Assembly (NCBI RefSeq): GCF_002082565.1
Contig: NZ_CP020562.1
Coordinates: 2,108,001-2,172,000, forward strand
DNA length: 64,000 nt
Direction: 5' to 3'
DNA from: Halomonas sp. GT
GTDB lineage: Bacteria; Pseudomonadota; Gammaproteobacteria; Pseudomonadales; Halomonadaceae
The translations under genes were made by a program, and so were the position numbers. Below are positions 24,153-34,200 of the stretch, in pieces (position 1 is the stretch's first letter; each line of letters starts with the position of its first letter). The notes beneath the pieces were generated by a model. That model saw only the letters and a list, made by a program, of their open reading frames with translations, did no database searches and was not told the DNA's origin.

Positions 24153-24914
24153 CTAAAGCCTCAACCCACCGTCACACTCGATAATTCGCGCCGTGAAGTA
24201 ATCATTTTCAAAAATGAAGGCGACACTTTTCGCGATGTCATCTGGATTGCCCAATCGATTAAGAGGCACACTGGAAGAGATTCTTTCCAACATATCGGGT
24301 CGCATGGAAGCTGTCATTTCGGTCTCAACAAAGCCTGGCGCCACAGTTCCGGTACGAATGCCGTAACGAGCAAGCTCCTTACCCCAGGTAACTGTCAACG
24401 CATGAACACCAGCTTTAGCAGCCGCGTAATTACTTTGCCCCATATTTCCCGCTCGGGAAATACTTGAAATATTGATAATAACGCCCTGGTGCCCTGCTTC
24501 TACCATCTGCGTTGCCGCTTCCCGCCCGCACAGGAAAACGCCCGTTAAATTGACATCAAGTACTTTCTGCCAAGCGGATAGCGACATGCGTTTCTCAACT
24601 ACCCCTTCTTTTGCTTTAATAAGCAAACCGTCGTCAGTAATCCCTGCATTATTAATACAACCGCCTACCGGTCCCATGCGGACTGCAATGTCAGCAAATG
24701 CCTGTTGCACTGACTGTTCATCAGCCACATTCGTCACAAATGCGTGCGCTTGAATATTTTGAGACGCTAACGCCGATACCGCCTCATCCAATGCTTCTGC
24801 ACTCATATCCAAAAGCGCCAACCGGGCACCTTGTTTACCTAGACGCTCCGCCATAGCAAAGCCCAGGCCGCGGGCTCCTCCGGTTATCGCGATCACTTTA
24901 TTAGTTAGGTTCAT
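24153..24914 (-). CDS. short-chain dehydrogenase/reductase, FabG-like
   Basis: This 253-residue protein has the SDR glycine motif TGGARGLG (about 10-17), an Asp at the end of strand 2 (LLDMS), NNAG, and the catalytic Ser, Tyr and Lys in [22 protein letters not shown]. It resembles 3-oxoacyl-ACP reductases, but no fatty-acid genes adjoin it and the acidic residue after strand 2 favours NAD(H). A 3-oxoacyl or other hydroxyacyl substrate is plausible. AAGGAG precedes the ATG. Confidence 0.8.
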   Translation of the reverse strand: MNLTNKVIAITGGARGLGFAMAERLGKQGARLALLDMSAEALDEAVSALASQNIQAHAFVTNVADEQSVQQAFADIAVRMGPVGGCINNAGITDDGLLIKAKEGVVEKRMSLSAWQKVLDVNLTGVFLCGREAATQMVEAGHQGVIINISSISRAGNMGQSNYAAAKAGVHALTVTWGKELARYGIRTGTVAPGFVETEMTASMRPDMLERISSSVPLNRLGNPDDIAKSVAFIFENDYFTARIIECDGGLRL

Positions 24915-24929
24915 TTAATTCTCCTTAGG

Positions 24930-24954
24930 CCGATACTTGTAAAGACCGATACTT
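24930..24954. repeat. direct repeat CCGATACTT, 16-bp period
   Basis: CCGATACTT occurs at 24930-24938 and again at 24946-24954, just upstream of the FabG-like gene. The 16-bp spacing suggests two binding sites on roughly one DNA face for a regulator. No matching regulator gene is seen nearby. The rest of the 24915-25143 gap holds nothing else I can assign. Confidence 0.35.
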
Positions 24955-25143
24955 TAAATTGCTTGCTAAGCGCTACCTATATCGCCTCGTAAAATGGCGT
25001 CATTGTGCACTGCAGCATAGAAGTTATTGAGCAAAATATCGAGCAATAGAACGCATGCACAAGCACGCTAGCCGAATGTTGGCTGCTTGTTTTCGTGAAT
25101 TCTGCCACCATATTGTCGAATTACGTTTGTTATGGAGTCTGTC

Positions 25144-25614
25144 ATGCCCATTCTTATTTTTATATCGCTGTTTACGTTAGTTGATTTTGTACTACTGTTT
25201 ACAATCGGTAGCCAAATTGGTTTGTTAACCACCCTGCTACTGGTACTGGGCACTGGTTTTATTGGGCTACACCTAATCCGCAAAGAGGGTGTTTCCACAC
25301 TTGCGCGCGCGCAACAGCGTATGCAAGCAGGTGAAATTCCTTCTCAAGAACTGTTTACAGGGGCCGCACTGATTTTCGGTGGCGCATTACTTTTGGCCCC
25401 AGGCTTTCTCTCTGATGCGCTCGGCATCGCTTGTCTAATACCTAACGCTCGCCAGCTCATGTTCAAAGCCCTCACTTGGTTGGGCTTAAAAGGCGCCACT
25501 GGTCAACAACAGCATGCCCGTCACGAGCAAGCCAATGCATCTCGCTCAAGCGATCAAGAAGGGCCGATTGAAGGCGAATTTATTAGCCGCGATGAAACAG
25601 CAAGACGGCGCTGA
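25144..25614 (+). CDS. fxsA: FxsA family inner-membrane protein
   Basis: The start at 25144 (MPILIFISLFTLVDFVLLF) has GGAG upstream. The 156-residue protein carries the FxsA pattern: a first helix with the IGS turn, LVLGTGFIGLHLIRKEG, a soluble loop, and then GGALLLAPGFLSDALGIACLIPNAR. E. coli FxsA is an inner-membrane protein whose overproduction relieves F-plasmid exclusion of T7. It is often found upstream of groES, as here. Confidence 0.88.
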   Translation: MPILIFISLFTLVDFVLLFTIGSQIGLLTTLLLVLGTGFIGLHLIRKEGVSTLARAQQRMQAGEIPSQELFTGAALIFGGALLLAPGFLSDALGIACLIPNARQLMFKALTWLGLKGATGQQQHARHEQANASRSSDQEGPIEGEFISRDETARRR

Positions 25615-25663
25615 AGCCTCATTCAAGAAGAATGTCAAAAAACCACATTTTTTTATCGCCTGC

Positions 25664-25693
25664 CCCTTGAAAGGCTACGAGCAGCCCCCACTT
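25664..25693 (+). promoter_or_regulatory. sigma-32 (heat-shock) type promoter of groES-groEL
   Basis: CTTGAAA (25666-25672) and CCCCACTT (25686-25693) are separated by 13 bases. This matches the E. coli sigma-32 elements (CTTGAAA and CCCCATnT) in sequence and spacing, in the gap ahead of groES. The transcript would have a leader of about 145 bases. Confidence 0.75.
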
Positions 25694-25742
25694 TTGAGTC
25701 AGCACACAAGTTCGGCGGATGCACTAGCTTTCGCCATTAACA

Positions 25743-25789
25743 TGAAGGTGACTTACCTTCACTTTTCGCGGGCAAGAGGCCCACGAAAA
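25743..25789 (+). promoter_or_regulatory. two hairpins in the groES leader
   Basis: TGAAGGT pairs with ACCTTCA around GACTT (25743-25761). Next to it TTTTCG-C-GGGC pairs with GCCC-A-CGAAAA around AAGAG (25763-25789). They lie downstream of the heat-shock promoter and about 60 bases before the groES start, so they belong to the leader RNA. A role in mRNA stability or temperature response is possible but not shown. Confidence 0.5.
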
Positions 25790-25844
25790 TCTCATTTAGC
25801 TAACTGCCCTTATGGGCTTTGACGATACTCAGGAGAACGTGAGC

Positions 25845-26138
25845 ATGAATATCCGTCCTTTGCACGATCGCGTCGTTGTTCGTCGCGTGGAAGAAGAGCA
25901 GAAAACCGCTGGCGGCATCGTGCTTCCGGGCAACGCCCAGGAAAAACCCACTCGCGGTGAAGTCCTGGCGGTTGGTAATGGTCGCATTCTCGACAACGGT
26001 GACGTTCGCCCGTTGGACGTTAAAGTTGGCGACTCGGTGATTTTCAAAGACGGTTTCGGCGTTGAGAAACAAAAAATCAACGGCGAAGAAGTTCTGATCA
26101 TGAGCGAAGCCGATATCTTGGCAGTTGTCGAAGGCTAA
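25845..26138 (+). CDS. groES: co-chaperonin GroES
   Basis: The start at 25845 ([19 protein letters not shown]) has AGGAG upstream. The 97-residue protein has the mobile loop ([20 protein letters not shown]) that docks on GroEL, and the closing strand [17 protein letters not shown]. It forms the heptameric lid of the GroEL folding chamber. It heads the two-gene heat-shock operon. Confidence 0.98.
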   Translation: MNIRPLHDRVVVRRVEEEQKTAGGIVLPGNAQEKPTRGEVLAVGNGRILDNGDVRPLDVKVGDSVIFKDGFGVEKQKINGEEVLIMSEADILAVVEG

Positions 26139-26184
26139 ATCTCGCCTCGATTACTTACTTTTCCTTTTAAATTTCAATGTTTAG

Positions 26185-27840
<1,656 letters not shown>

Positions 27841-27880
27841 TGCAACCCTGAGCCTATCGCTCTGACGTTTAACGTCGATA

Positions 27881-27908
27881 AGAACCCCGCCACGGCGGGG
27901 TTCTTTTA
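27881..27908 (+). terminator. intrinsic terminator of groES-groEL
   Basis: AGAACCCCGC and GCGGGGTTCT pair around a short CACG-type loop and are followed by TTTATT. It lies 40 bases after the groEL stop. Confidence 0.9.
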
Positions 27909-27995
27909 TTTGACAATACCCCACCCACCTCTAACGGTCGTTAAAATCATGCTACCATCAGCGCCTTTATCCGGCAGCTGTAGGTCTTCATTACC

Positions 27996-28730
27996 GTGCT
28001 CTCCAATATTCGCATCGTACTAGTGCAAACCTTCCACCCAGGCAACATTGGCGCTACTGCTCGCGCGATGAAAACCATGGGCTTATCCGAGCTCTTATTG
28101 GTTAATCCGCGCGCATTCCCAGATGACGAAGCAACTCGCATGGCCGCAGGTGCAACAGATGTACTTGAAAATGCCCGGTGTGTAAGCACCCTTGAAGAAG
28201 CAGTTAGTGATTGCGTACAAGTGGTCGGTGCAAGCGCAAGGCTCCGCAGCCTGCCTCTCCCGCATTTCGATGAACCTGATGACATGGCGCAGCAGGTAAT
28301 TGAGAACGCCGCACAAGCGCCGGTTGCACTCGTATTCGGGCGTGAGCGCTCAGGTCTCACCAACGACGAAATACGTTGCTGCACACACCAAGTCAGCATA
28401 CCTGCCAACCCTGAATACGGTATTTTAAATCTATCACAGGCCGTGCAGATTTTAGCGTATGAAGTACACCGTGCTTGGCGGAAGCGCGATGATAGTCACT
28501 TCATGTACCAACGGCCACTTGAAGCCACGCCGCCCAGCCGCGAGCAGTTTGTGCACTTCCAAGAGCACCTTGGGCGGTTGATGCAGCAAAGTGGCTTTCT
28601 TACCCAGCCCCATGCCCGCACTGAAGAACAACTTCAGGCGTTGTTTTCCCGTGCTCAGCCCAACCGTAAGGAACTCTCCTTACTCCGCGGCCTACTGAGC
28701 GCTTTCGAGTCGCACCTACCTAGGCAATAA
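27996..28730 (+). CDS. trmJ: tRNA (cytidine/uridine-2'-O-)-methyltransferase TrmJ
   Basis: This 244-residue protein has a GTG start and the SPOUT-fold pattern of TrmJ: IRIVLVQTFHPGNIGATARAMKTMGL at the N-terminus, FGRERSGLTNDEI (motif 2) and IPANPEYGILNLSQAVQILAYE (motif 3), which forms the trefoil knot for SAM. It methylates position 32 of several tRNAs. The C-terminal helical extension (about 165-244) matches bacterial TrmJ. Confidence 0.93.
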   Translation: MLSNIRIVLVQTFHPGNIGATARAMKTMGLSELLLVNPRAFPDDEATRMAAGATDVLENARCVSTLEEAVSDCVQVVGASARLRSLPLPHFDEPDDMAQQVIENAAQAPVALVFGRERSGLTNDEIRCCTHQVSIPANPEYGILNLSQAVQILAYEVHRAWRKRDDSHFMYQRPLEATPPSREQFVHFQEHLGRLMQQSGFLTQPHARTEEQLQALFSRAQPNRKELSLLRGLLSAFESHLPRQ

Positions 28731-28748
28731 TCAGGGTTTTAGCATAAA

Positions 28749-28772
28749 AAAGGGCAGCTAATGGCTGCCCTT
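28749..28772. terminator. bidirectional intrinsic terminator between trmJ and the antiporter gene
   Basis: AAAGGGCAGC pairs with GCTGCCCTTT around TAATG-type loop bases. T-runs flank it on both strands (TTTCTAG on plus, TTTTTTATGC on minus), so it can stop transcription from both convergent genes. Confidence 0.8.
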
Positions 28773-28819
28773 TCTAGTTTCTAAACTGATCTTTAAAAAA
28801 GCAGTCGGTGAAAAAACAC

Positions 28820-30166
28820 TTAAAGCGACATCGCTGCCAGCCACCCAAATGCAATCAGCGGTATATTGTAGTGCAGGAAGGTAGGCACCACGCTGTCCCA
28901 CATATGATCATGCTGGCCATCAACATTTAGACCTGACGTTGGCCCCAGCGTGGAATCAGACGCTGGCGATCCCGCATCGCCCAGTGCAGCCGCCGTACCA
29001 ACCAGTACAACCGTCGCCATTGGCGAGAAACCGAACTGCACCGCCAGCGGTACAAAAATCGCTGCGATAATGGGAATGGTTGAAAACGATGAGCCAATCC
29101 CCAGGGTAATAAACAAGCCTACCAGCAGCATAACAAACGCCGCTAAACCGCGGTTATCACCAAACAGTTCAAACGCACCTGTCACTAGCGACTCGATATC
29201 CCCTGTCGCCTTCATTACTTCTGCAAAGCCCGCTGCTGAAATCATGATGAAGCCGATCAACGCCATCATGCGCATACCACTGGTAAATAGATCGTCTGCT
29301 TCACGCCACTTAAAAATGCCGCCCAGCGAAAGCAAACCAATCCCCACTAGCCCACCAATAATCATAGAGCCGGTATAAAGCTGTAAACCTAATGCAGCCA
29401 CAATAGCCACGCCCGACATCACCAACCCAAACGTATGAGGCTTTGCAGGCGAATGACCTTGGTGGGCATTAGTCGACACTAGATCTTTATTAGTATATTC
29501 ACGCTGCCCACGGTAGCTGAAAAAAAGTGCTACGAGCAAGCCAATCGCCATTCCGCCTACCGGAATAGCCATTGCCATGGGCACCATTCCCCGCGTAATT
29601 TCTAAGCCCAGTGACTCGCCGGCGCTATTTAAATTTGCCAGTAGAATATCATTCAAAAAGATCGCGCCAAATCCTACAGGTAGCAGCATATACGGAGCGG
29701 TTAACCCAAAGGTGAGCGCACACGCCACCGCGCGGCGGTCAAGCTGGAGACGATTCATTACCACTAACAACGGCGGAATCAGCACTGGGATAAACGCTAT
29801 ATGCACCGGAATGGCGTTTTGTGATGAGATAGCCACTAAGAGCACTGCAACGAGCAAAAACACCTTTACCCGTGCTTGATGTGCCGCAGTCGCTTCTTTC
29901 CCCAACATCGTAATCAGGCGATTGGCCAACATATCGGGCAGCCCAGAACGGGAAATTGCCACCGCAAAGGCTCCCAACGTGGCATAAGCAAGGGCTACTT
30001 GCGCGCCTCCACCAACACCATCATTGAATGCACTGAGCGTTTCATCCAGTGACAGGCCGCCAACCAAGCCGCCAACCAGCGCACCTACAACCAGTGCAAA
30101 CACCACGGATACCCGAGCAAGCGAAAGCGCCACCATGACTAGCACAGCAAGAATTACCGCGTTCAT
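28820..30166 (-). CDS. Na+/H+ antiporter family protein (NhaC-like)
   Basis: This 448-residue integral membrane protein has about 11-12 hydrophobic segments. It fits the Na_H_antiporter family (with its N-terminal Na_H_antiport_2 domain): [55 protein letters not shown], and the late [25 protein letters not shown] motif. Substrate could be sodium/proton exchange or an organic solute coupled to sodium; the former fits a halophile. It is a single gene between two terminators. Confidence 0.8.
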   Translation of the reverse strand: MNAVILAVLVMVALSLARVSVVFALVVGALVGGLVGGLSLDETLSAFNDGVGGGAQVALAYATLGAFAVAISRSGLPDMLANRLITMLGKEATAAHQARVKVFLLVAVLLVAISSQNAIPVHIAFIPVLIPPLLVVMNRLQLDRRAVACALTFGLTAPYMLLPVGFGAIFLNDILLANLNSAGESLGLEITRGMVPMAMAIPVGGMAIGLLVALFFSYRGQREYTNKDLVSTNAHQGHSPAKPHTFGLVMSGVAIVAALGLQLYTGSMIIGGLVGIGLLSLGGIFKWREADDLFTSGMRMMALIGFIMISAAGFAEVMKATGDIESLVTGAFELFGDNRGLAAFVMLLVGLFITLGIGSSFSTIPIIAAIFVPLAVQFGFSPMATVVLVGTAAALGDAGSPASDSTLGPTSGLNVDGQHDHMWDSVVPTFLHYNIPLIAFGWLAAMSL

Positions 30167-30315
30167 TAAGATTCCCAGTTAGATAAGTGAGTGAGCTTAC
30201 AAAAGCTGGGGATTCTATCAGATCAGTGGTTTATCGGTAGCGGTAATGACAGTAGTAATCACCACGACATGACAGCACTCCACCCTCTCTACGGTCAGTG
30301 TTCCAAGTAATTACC

Positions 30316-30332
30316 CTGGCATCAGGTGCCAG
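30316..30332. terminator. weak stem-loop downstream of ackA
   Basis: CTGGCA pairs with TGCCAG around TCAGG, just past the minus-strand ackA stop. There is no T-run, so it may be a processing or Rho-related structure. The rest of the 30167-30346 gap shows nothing assignable. Confidence 0.3.
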
Positions 30333-30346
30333 AGTTAAGACGCTGA

Positions 30347-31582
30347 TTAATCCTCGCTTTTGAGAAGCGCTAGGCAATCACTGGCTATCACTCGTTCTTC
30401 ATCGGTTGGAATGACCCAAACGCCCACACGGCTACTCGGTGAAGAGATGCAACAGGCATCACGCGTATTGGCTTTTTCATCAAGTTGCATGCCCAACCAC
30501 TCACACTGCACCACAATACGTGCACGCACGGATGCAGCATGCTCACCAATACCGGCGGTGAATACCAATTGATCAAGCCCGCCCAGCGCGCCAGCTAAGC
30601 TGGCGATTTCCCGCGCGGCGCGATAGCAGTAAAGCTCAACAGCCTCTTCGGCTTCAGGGGCATCACTTGCAAGCAGCTCGCGCATATCGCTACTGATCCC
30701 GGAGACACCAAGCAGTCCTGAACGCTTATATAAGAGCGTCGACACGTCCTCGACACTCATTCCTTCATGACTAATTAGGTGGAGCACCAACCCTGGGTCC
30801 AAAGCACCAGAGCGCGTGCCCATCGGCAATCCATCAAGCGCGGTAAACCCCATGGTTGAGGCTACGCTGACGCCATCGCAGATAGCACACATACTGGCAC
30901 CATTACCTAAATGCGCCACCACCACCCGTGAACGGGGTGCATCGCTAGGTAAAACAGTGGGCAGCGTGCGCTGTATATAATCGTAGGAAAGGCCGTGGAA
31001 GCCGTAACGTATCAACCCCTTGGCAGTCAATTCCCGCGGCAGAGCAAACTGCCGAGCCACCCAGGGTTGATGAGCATGAAACGCGGTATCGAAACATGCG
31101 ATCTGTGGCACATCTGGCAGTTGCGCCATCAGTAATTTGATAGGTGCAAGCCCATGAGGCTGATGCAGCGGTGCTAAGCTTAAAAATTTTTCCAACTCGA
31201 CCACGTCATTAGCGCTTAACCTAACCGCCTCATGGTAAGTTTGGCCGCCATGAACAACGCGATGCCCAATGGCAACCAGGGTAGTTTTATCCTCACGCTG
31301 CTCAAGCCATGCCATCAACTTTGTGATGGCCTCTTCATGGTTTATTGCCGGGGTTAGCCCCAGTGCCTCCAGAGCTTGTAAACCATAGCGATGCGGGGGC
31401 TGCCCAGGTTCGCGATGCGCTAATGACACGCGACATTGCGACGTTGCCAAGCCCGAAAAATGGCCGCTGTAGGCGAGCGTCAACGCCTCCTGAGTTCCAC
31501 CGGCAGCGCCTTCAGCAGTGATATGATAAAGAGCAAACTTGACGCTGGAAGAACCACTGTTAAGCACCAGTATTTCCTGCAT
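30347..31582 (-). CDS. ackA: acetate kinase
   Basis: This 411-residue protein has the ASKHA acetate-kinase pattern: LVLNSGSSSVKFALY at the N-terminus, the GHRVVHGGQTYHEAV segment, FDTAFHAHQP, RYGFHGLSYDYIQ, and FTAGIGEHAASVR. It converts acetyl phosphate and ADP to acetate and ATP. It lies just downstream of the fused MaoC-phosphotransacetylase gene, so the two form a phosphoroclastic pair. Length is standard. Confidence 0.93.
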   Translation of the reverse strand: MQEILVLNSGSSSVKFALYHITAEGAAGGTQEALTLAYSGHFSGLATSQCRVSLAHREPGQPPHRYGLQALEALGLTPAINHEEAITKLMAWLEQREDKTTLVAIGHRVVHGGQTYHEAVRLSANDVVELEKFLSLAPLHQPHGLAPIKLLMAQLPDVPQIACFDTAFHAHQPWVARQFALPRELTAKGLIRYGFHGLSYDYIQRTLPTVLPSDAPRSRVVVAHLGNGASMCAICDGVSVASTMGFTALDGLPMGTRSGALDPGLVLHLISHEGMSVEDVSTLLYKRSGLLGVSGISSDMRELLASDAPEAEEAVELYCYRAAREIASLAGALGGLDQLVFTAGIGEHAASVRARIVVQCEWLGMQLDEKANTRDACCISSPSSRVGVWVIPTDEERVIASDCLALLKSED

Positions 31583-31584
31583 GG

Positions 31585-33012
31585 TTATGCTCCTGAAGGG
31601 CTACTTAGTAGGCTCCGGCGCTGATAGTCAGCTAGTAGTAACGCTAATGCACTGGATGCCATACGCGTCAATGCATCATCCGCGCGGCTTGTCAGCATGA
31701 TCGGTACCCTAGCGCCGACGACAACGCCCGCCCCCGTTGCATCCGCTAGGTGAGTAAGTTGCTTCATCAACATATTGGCTGCTTCAAGATCTGGCGCGAG
31801 TAGGATGTCGGCGCGCCCTGCCACTGGCGAAACAATACCTTTGGTTCTTGCCGCCGCTTCTGAGACGGCATTGTCGAAAGCCAGCGGCCCATCTAAGGTG
31901 CCACCGCTAATCTGGCCACGTTCAGCCATCTTACACAGGGCCGCCGCATCAATCGTAGACGTGATTTTGGGATTGACGGTCTCGACAGCAGATAGAATCG
32001 CCACACGGGGATTGTCGTTACCCAACGCGTGAGCCAACTCAATCGCGTTTTGAACAATATCGCGTTTTTCAGCCAGCTTCGGATAGATATTGATCGCCGC
32101 ATCCGTGATCAACAATGGTCGCGGGTAGGTTGGCACATCAAAGGCCATCACATGACTTAGGCACCGCTCGGTACGCAACCCGGTCTCGCGCTTAAGCACT
32201 TCACGTAAAAGCTCATCGGTGTGCAGCGCGCCTTTCATCAACGCACCTACGCGGCCCTGACGTGCTAATGCCACCGCTTGTTCAGCAGCCGCGTGACTGT
32301 GGGGAACATCCACTAGCTCAAATGCGCTGATATCCACCTCGGCTTTTTCAGCAGCGAGCTGTATTTTCCCTTTGGGCCCAACCAGCACAGGAATAATTAA
32401 ACCTTGCGCCGCTGATTCAACCGCTCCACAAATGGCGCTTTGGTCTACCGGATGAACGACTGCGGTAGGCATTGGCTCTGGATGATCGGCAGCGGTTAAA
32501 ATCTCATGCAACCTACCACGCTCGGTTAAACGCACTTTGGGCAGCAACGCGCGAGGCCGCTGAATTTTTTTAATCGGTGCCAATACGCTAGCGTCACCTT
32601 CAATGACCGTATCACCGCGTTGATTTTCGCAGCGGCAGGCAAAGGTGATCCTATGATGCTGATCATCTTTTTCGATAGCCCGCACGGATACCCGCAGTAC
32701 ATCCCCCAGCCTTACAGGTGCCTTAAACTGCAACGACTGGGTAAGATAGACCGTGCCCGGTCCGGGCAGCTGGGTTCCCAGCACAGTGGATATCAGCGCG
32801 CCGCCCCACATGCCATGAGCAATGACTTCCTGAAAACGGCTGCTCTTAGCAAAGTCGCTGTCGACGTGTGACGGATTAATGTCACCTGACATCACAGCAA
32901 ACAGTTTGATGTCCTCCATGGTCAGGCGTTTTTCTAGGTGGGCTTCATCACCGACCGTTATTTCGTCATAGGTGCGATTTTCAATTAGATCATTAGCGTC
33001 ATTGGCCGACAT
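31585..33012 (-). CDS. fused MaoC-like enoyl-CoA hydratase / phosphate acyltransferase
   Basis: This 475-residue protein has an N-terminal hot-dog hydratase domain (about 15-140) with the MaoC signature around DINPSHVDSDFAKSSRFQEVIAHGMWG. Its C-terminal domain (about 165-465) belongs to the phosphate acetyl/butyryl transferase family (LLITDAAINIYPKLAEKRDIVQNAIELA). Such fusions are annotated as bifunctional enoyl-CoA hydratase / phosphate acetyltransferase. The neighbours ackA and a FabI-like gene suggest acyl-CoA turnover to acyl phosphate. Which acyl chain is used is not visible. Confidence 0.87.
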   Translation of the reverse strand: MSANDANDLIENRTYDEITVGDEAHLEKRLTMEDIKLFAVMSGDINPSHVDSDFAKSSRFQEVIAHGMWGGALISTVLGTQLPGPGTVYLTQSLQFKAPVRLGDVLRVSVRAIEKDDQHHRITFACRCENQRGDTVIEGDASVLAPIKKIQRPRALLPKVRLTERGRLHEILTAADHPEPMPTAVVHPVDQSAICGAVESAAQGLIIPVLVGPKGKIQLAAEKAEVDISAFELVDVPHSHAAAEQAVALARQGRVGALMKGALHTDELLREVLKRETGLRTERCLSHVMAFDVPTYPRPLLITDAAINIYPKLAEKRDIVQNAIELAHALGNDNPRVAILSAVETVNPKITSTIDAAALCKMAERGQISGGTLDGPLAFDNAVSEAAARTKGIVSPVAGRADILLAPDLEAANMLMKQLTHLADATGAGVVVGARVPIMLTSRADDALTRMASSALALLLADYQRRSLLSSPSGA

Positions 33013-33070
33013 CGAGTGACTCCTTTAAACCACGTCCTTAAACTAGGAAACTTCCTTAATCACCCATACG

Positions 33071-33844
33071 TTAGAAGCGAATATGGTGGCCTGCATCTAC
33101 GTAGTGGGTTAATCCCGTCAGTGATGCTCCAGCATCAGAGGCGAGATAAACGACAGCATTGCCGACATCCTGCACGCTGGCCAGGCGACGTAATGGTGAG
33201 CGCGTTTCGCCGTCATAGGCCAACTCGTCAAACGCCTTAAGTCCAGATGCTGCCCGTGTACGGATAGCGCCAGGTGATACTGCATGAACACGGATACCTT
33301 GAGGACCAAGCTCGGCAGCCATATAGCGCGTGGCAGACTCCAATGCAGCTTTCACAGGGCCCATTAAGTTGTAGTTATCAACGACCTTTTCGGCTCCGTA
33401 GTACGTCATGTTGAACAGAGATCCGCCCTCTTTCATCAACGGCTCGGCATGCTTGGCCATGCGAATAAAGGAGTGACAGGAGATATCCATAGCGAGTGCA
33501 AACCCCTCTTTGGAGCAGTCAACTACTCGACCATGTAAGTCATTAAGGGGGGCATAGGCAATCGAGTGGACGACAAAGTCTAGCCGGCCCCAGCGCTTGC
33601 GCGCACGAGCGAATAACGCATCCAACTGATCATCGTGTAGCACATCACACAGCATGAGTTCCGGCTCTCCCATGTCGCCTACCAGCGGTGTCACAAACTT
33701 TTCGGCATTGGGAGAAGCGTAGGTCACTAAGCACTCAGCACCAGCGTAATGCAGCGCTTGAGCACAGCCAAAAGCGATACTGTCTTGATTAGCAAGGCCC
33801 GCAACAATCCCGACCTTGCCTTGCATGGAAAAAGGGTTCAGCAC
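33071..33844 (-). CDS. enoyl-ACP reductase-like protein (FabI-like)
   Basis: The GTG at 33844 is chosen because AGGAGG lies six bases upstream; this gives 257 residues starting MLNPFSMQGKVGIVAGLAN. The GLANQDSIAFGCAQ nucleotide-binding segment and the YYGAEKVVDNYNLMGPVKAALE active-site region match FabI, with the spaced Tyr and Lys. It heads a three-gene operon with MaoC-Pta and ackA, an unusual place for a housekeeping fabI, so it may serve a dedicated acyl pathway. Confidence 0.8.
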   Translation of the reverse strand: MLNPFSMQGKVGIVAGLANQDSIAFGCAQALHYAGAECLVTYASPNAEKFVTPLVGDMGEPELMLCDVLHDDQLDALFARARKRWGRLDFVVHSIAYAPLNDLHGRVVDCSKEGFALAMDISCHSFIRMAKHAEPLMKEGGSLFNMTYYGAEKVVDNYNLMGPVKAALESATRYMAAELGPQGIRVHAVSPGAIRTRAASGLKAFDELAYDGETRSPLRRLASVQDVGNAVVYLASDAGASLTGLTHYVDAGHHIRF

Positions 33845-34200
33845 CAATGACCTCCTACTAATCAATTATGAAAAATAAGCCTACACCAACAAATGAAGAG
33901 GTTCGTCGGTATAACCCACACTCACCTGTCTAAACTTAAGCATTATTTATGTCGTTTAAGCGTCGCTAACAAACCCGGACCATGTGCGACATAAGCTTAC
34001 GACTTTAGTCAAACCGCACTTGCTGCTTTGCAACATACTACCTAGTATGCCGCCCTCAACTTATTACCGACACTGCTAATTTAAGGATACATTTTTACTA
34101 GCACTTTTTAACCATGTTGCTAACCATGCTGTTTTTAAAGTCATCGCTTTAACAACCACGTCTTCAAACACGCCGTTTTAATCATATTTTGGGAGCCTGT
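33845..34200. promoter_or_regulatory. divergent intergenic region with a 16-bp palindrome
   Basis: The 356-base gap between the FabI-like operon and the GntP-type gene has no coding sequence I can support. It contains the perfect palindrome CATACTACCTAGTATG (34034-34049), a shape typical of TetR-family operators. No TetR gene adjoins it. The right part is A/T-rich and probably holds the promoter of the permease gene, whose RBS GGGAG is at its end. Confidence 0.45.

Noticed and set aside
25514..25822. Plus-strand frame overlapping the fxsA end and running through the groES promoter region
   Set aside because: It covers the sigma-32 promoter and leader hairpins, has no RBS and no protein-like composition.
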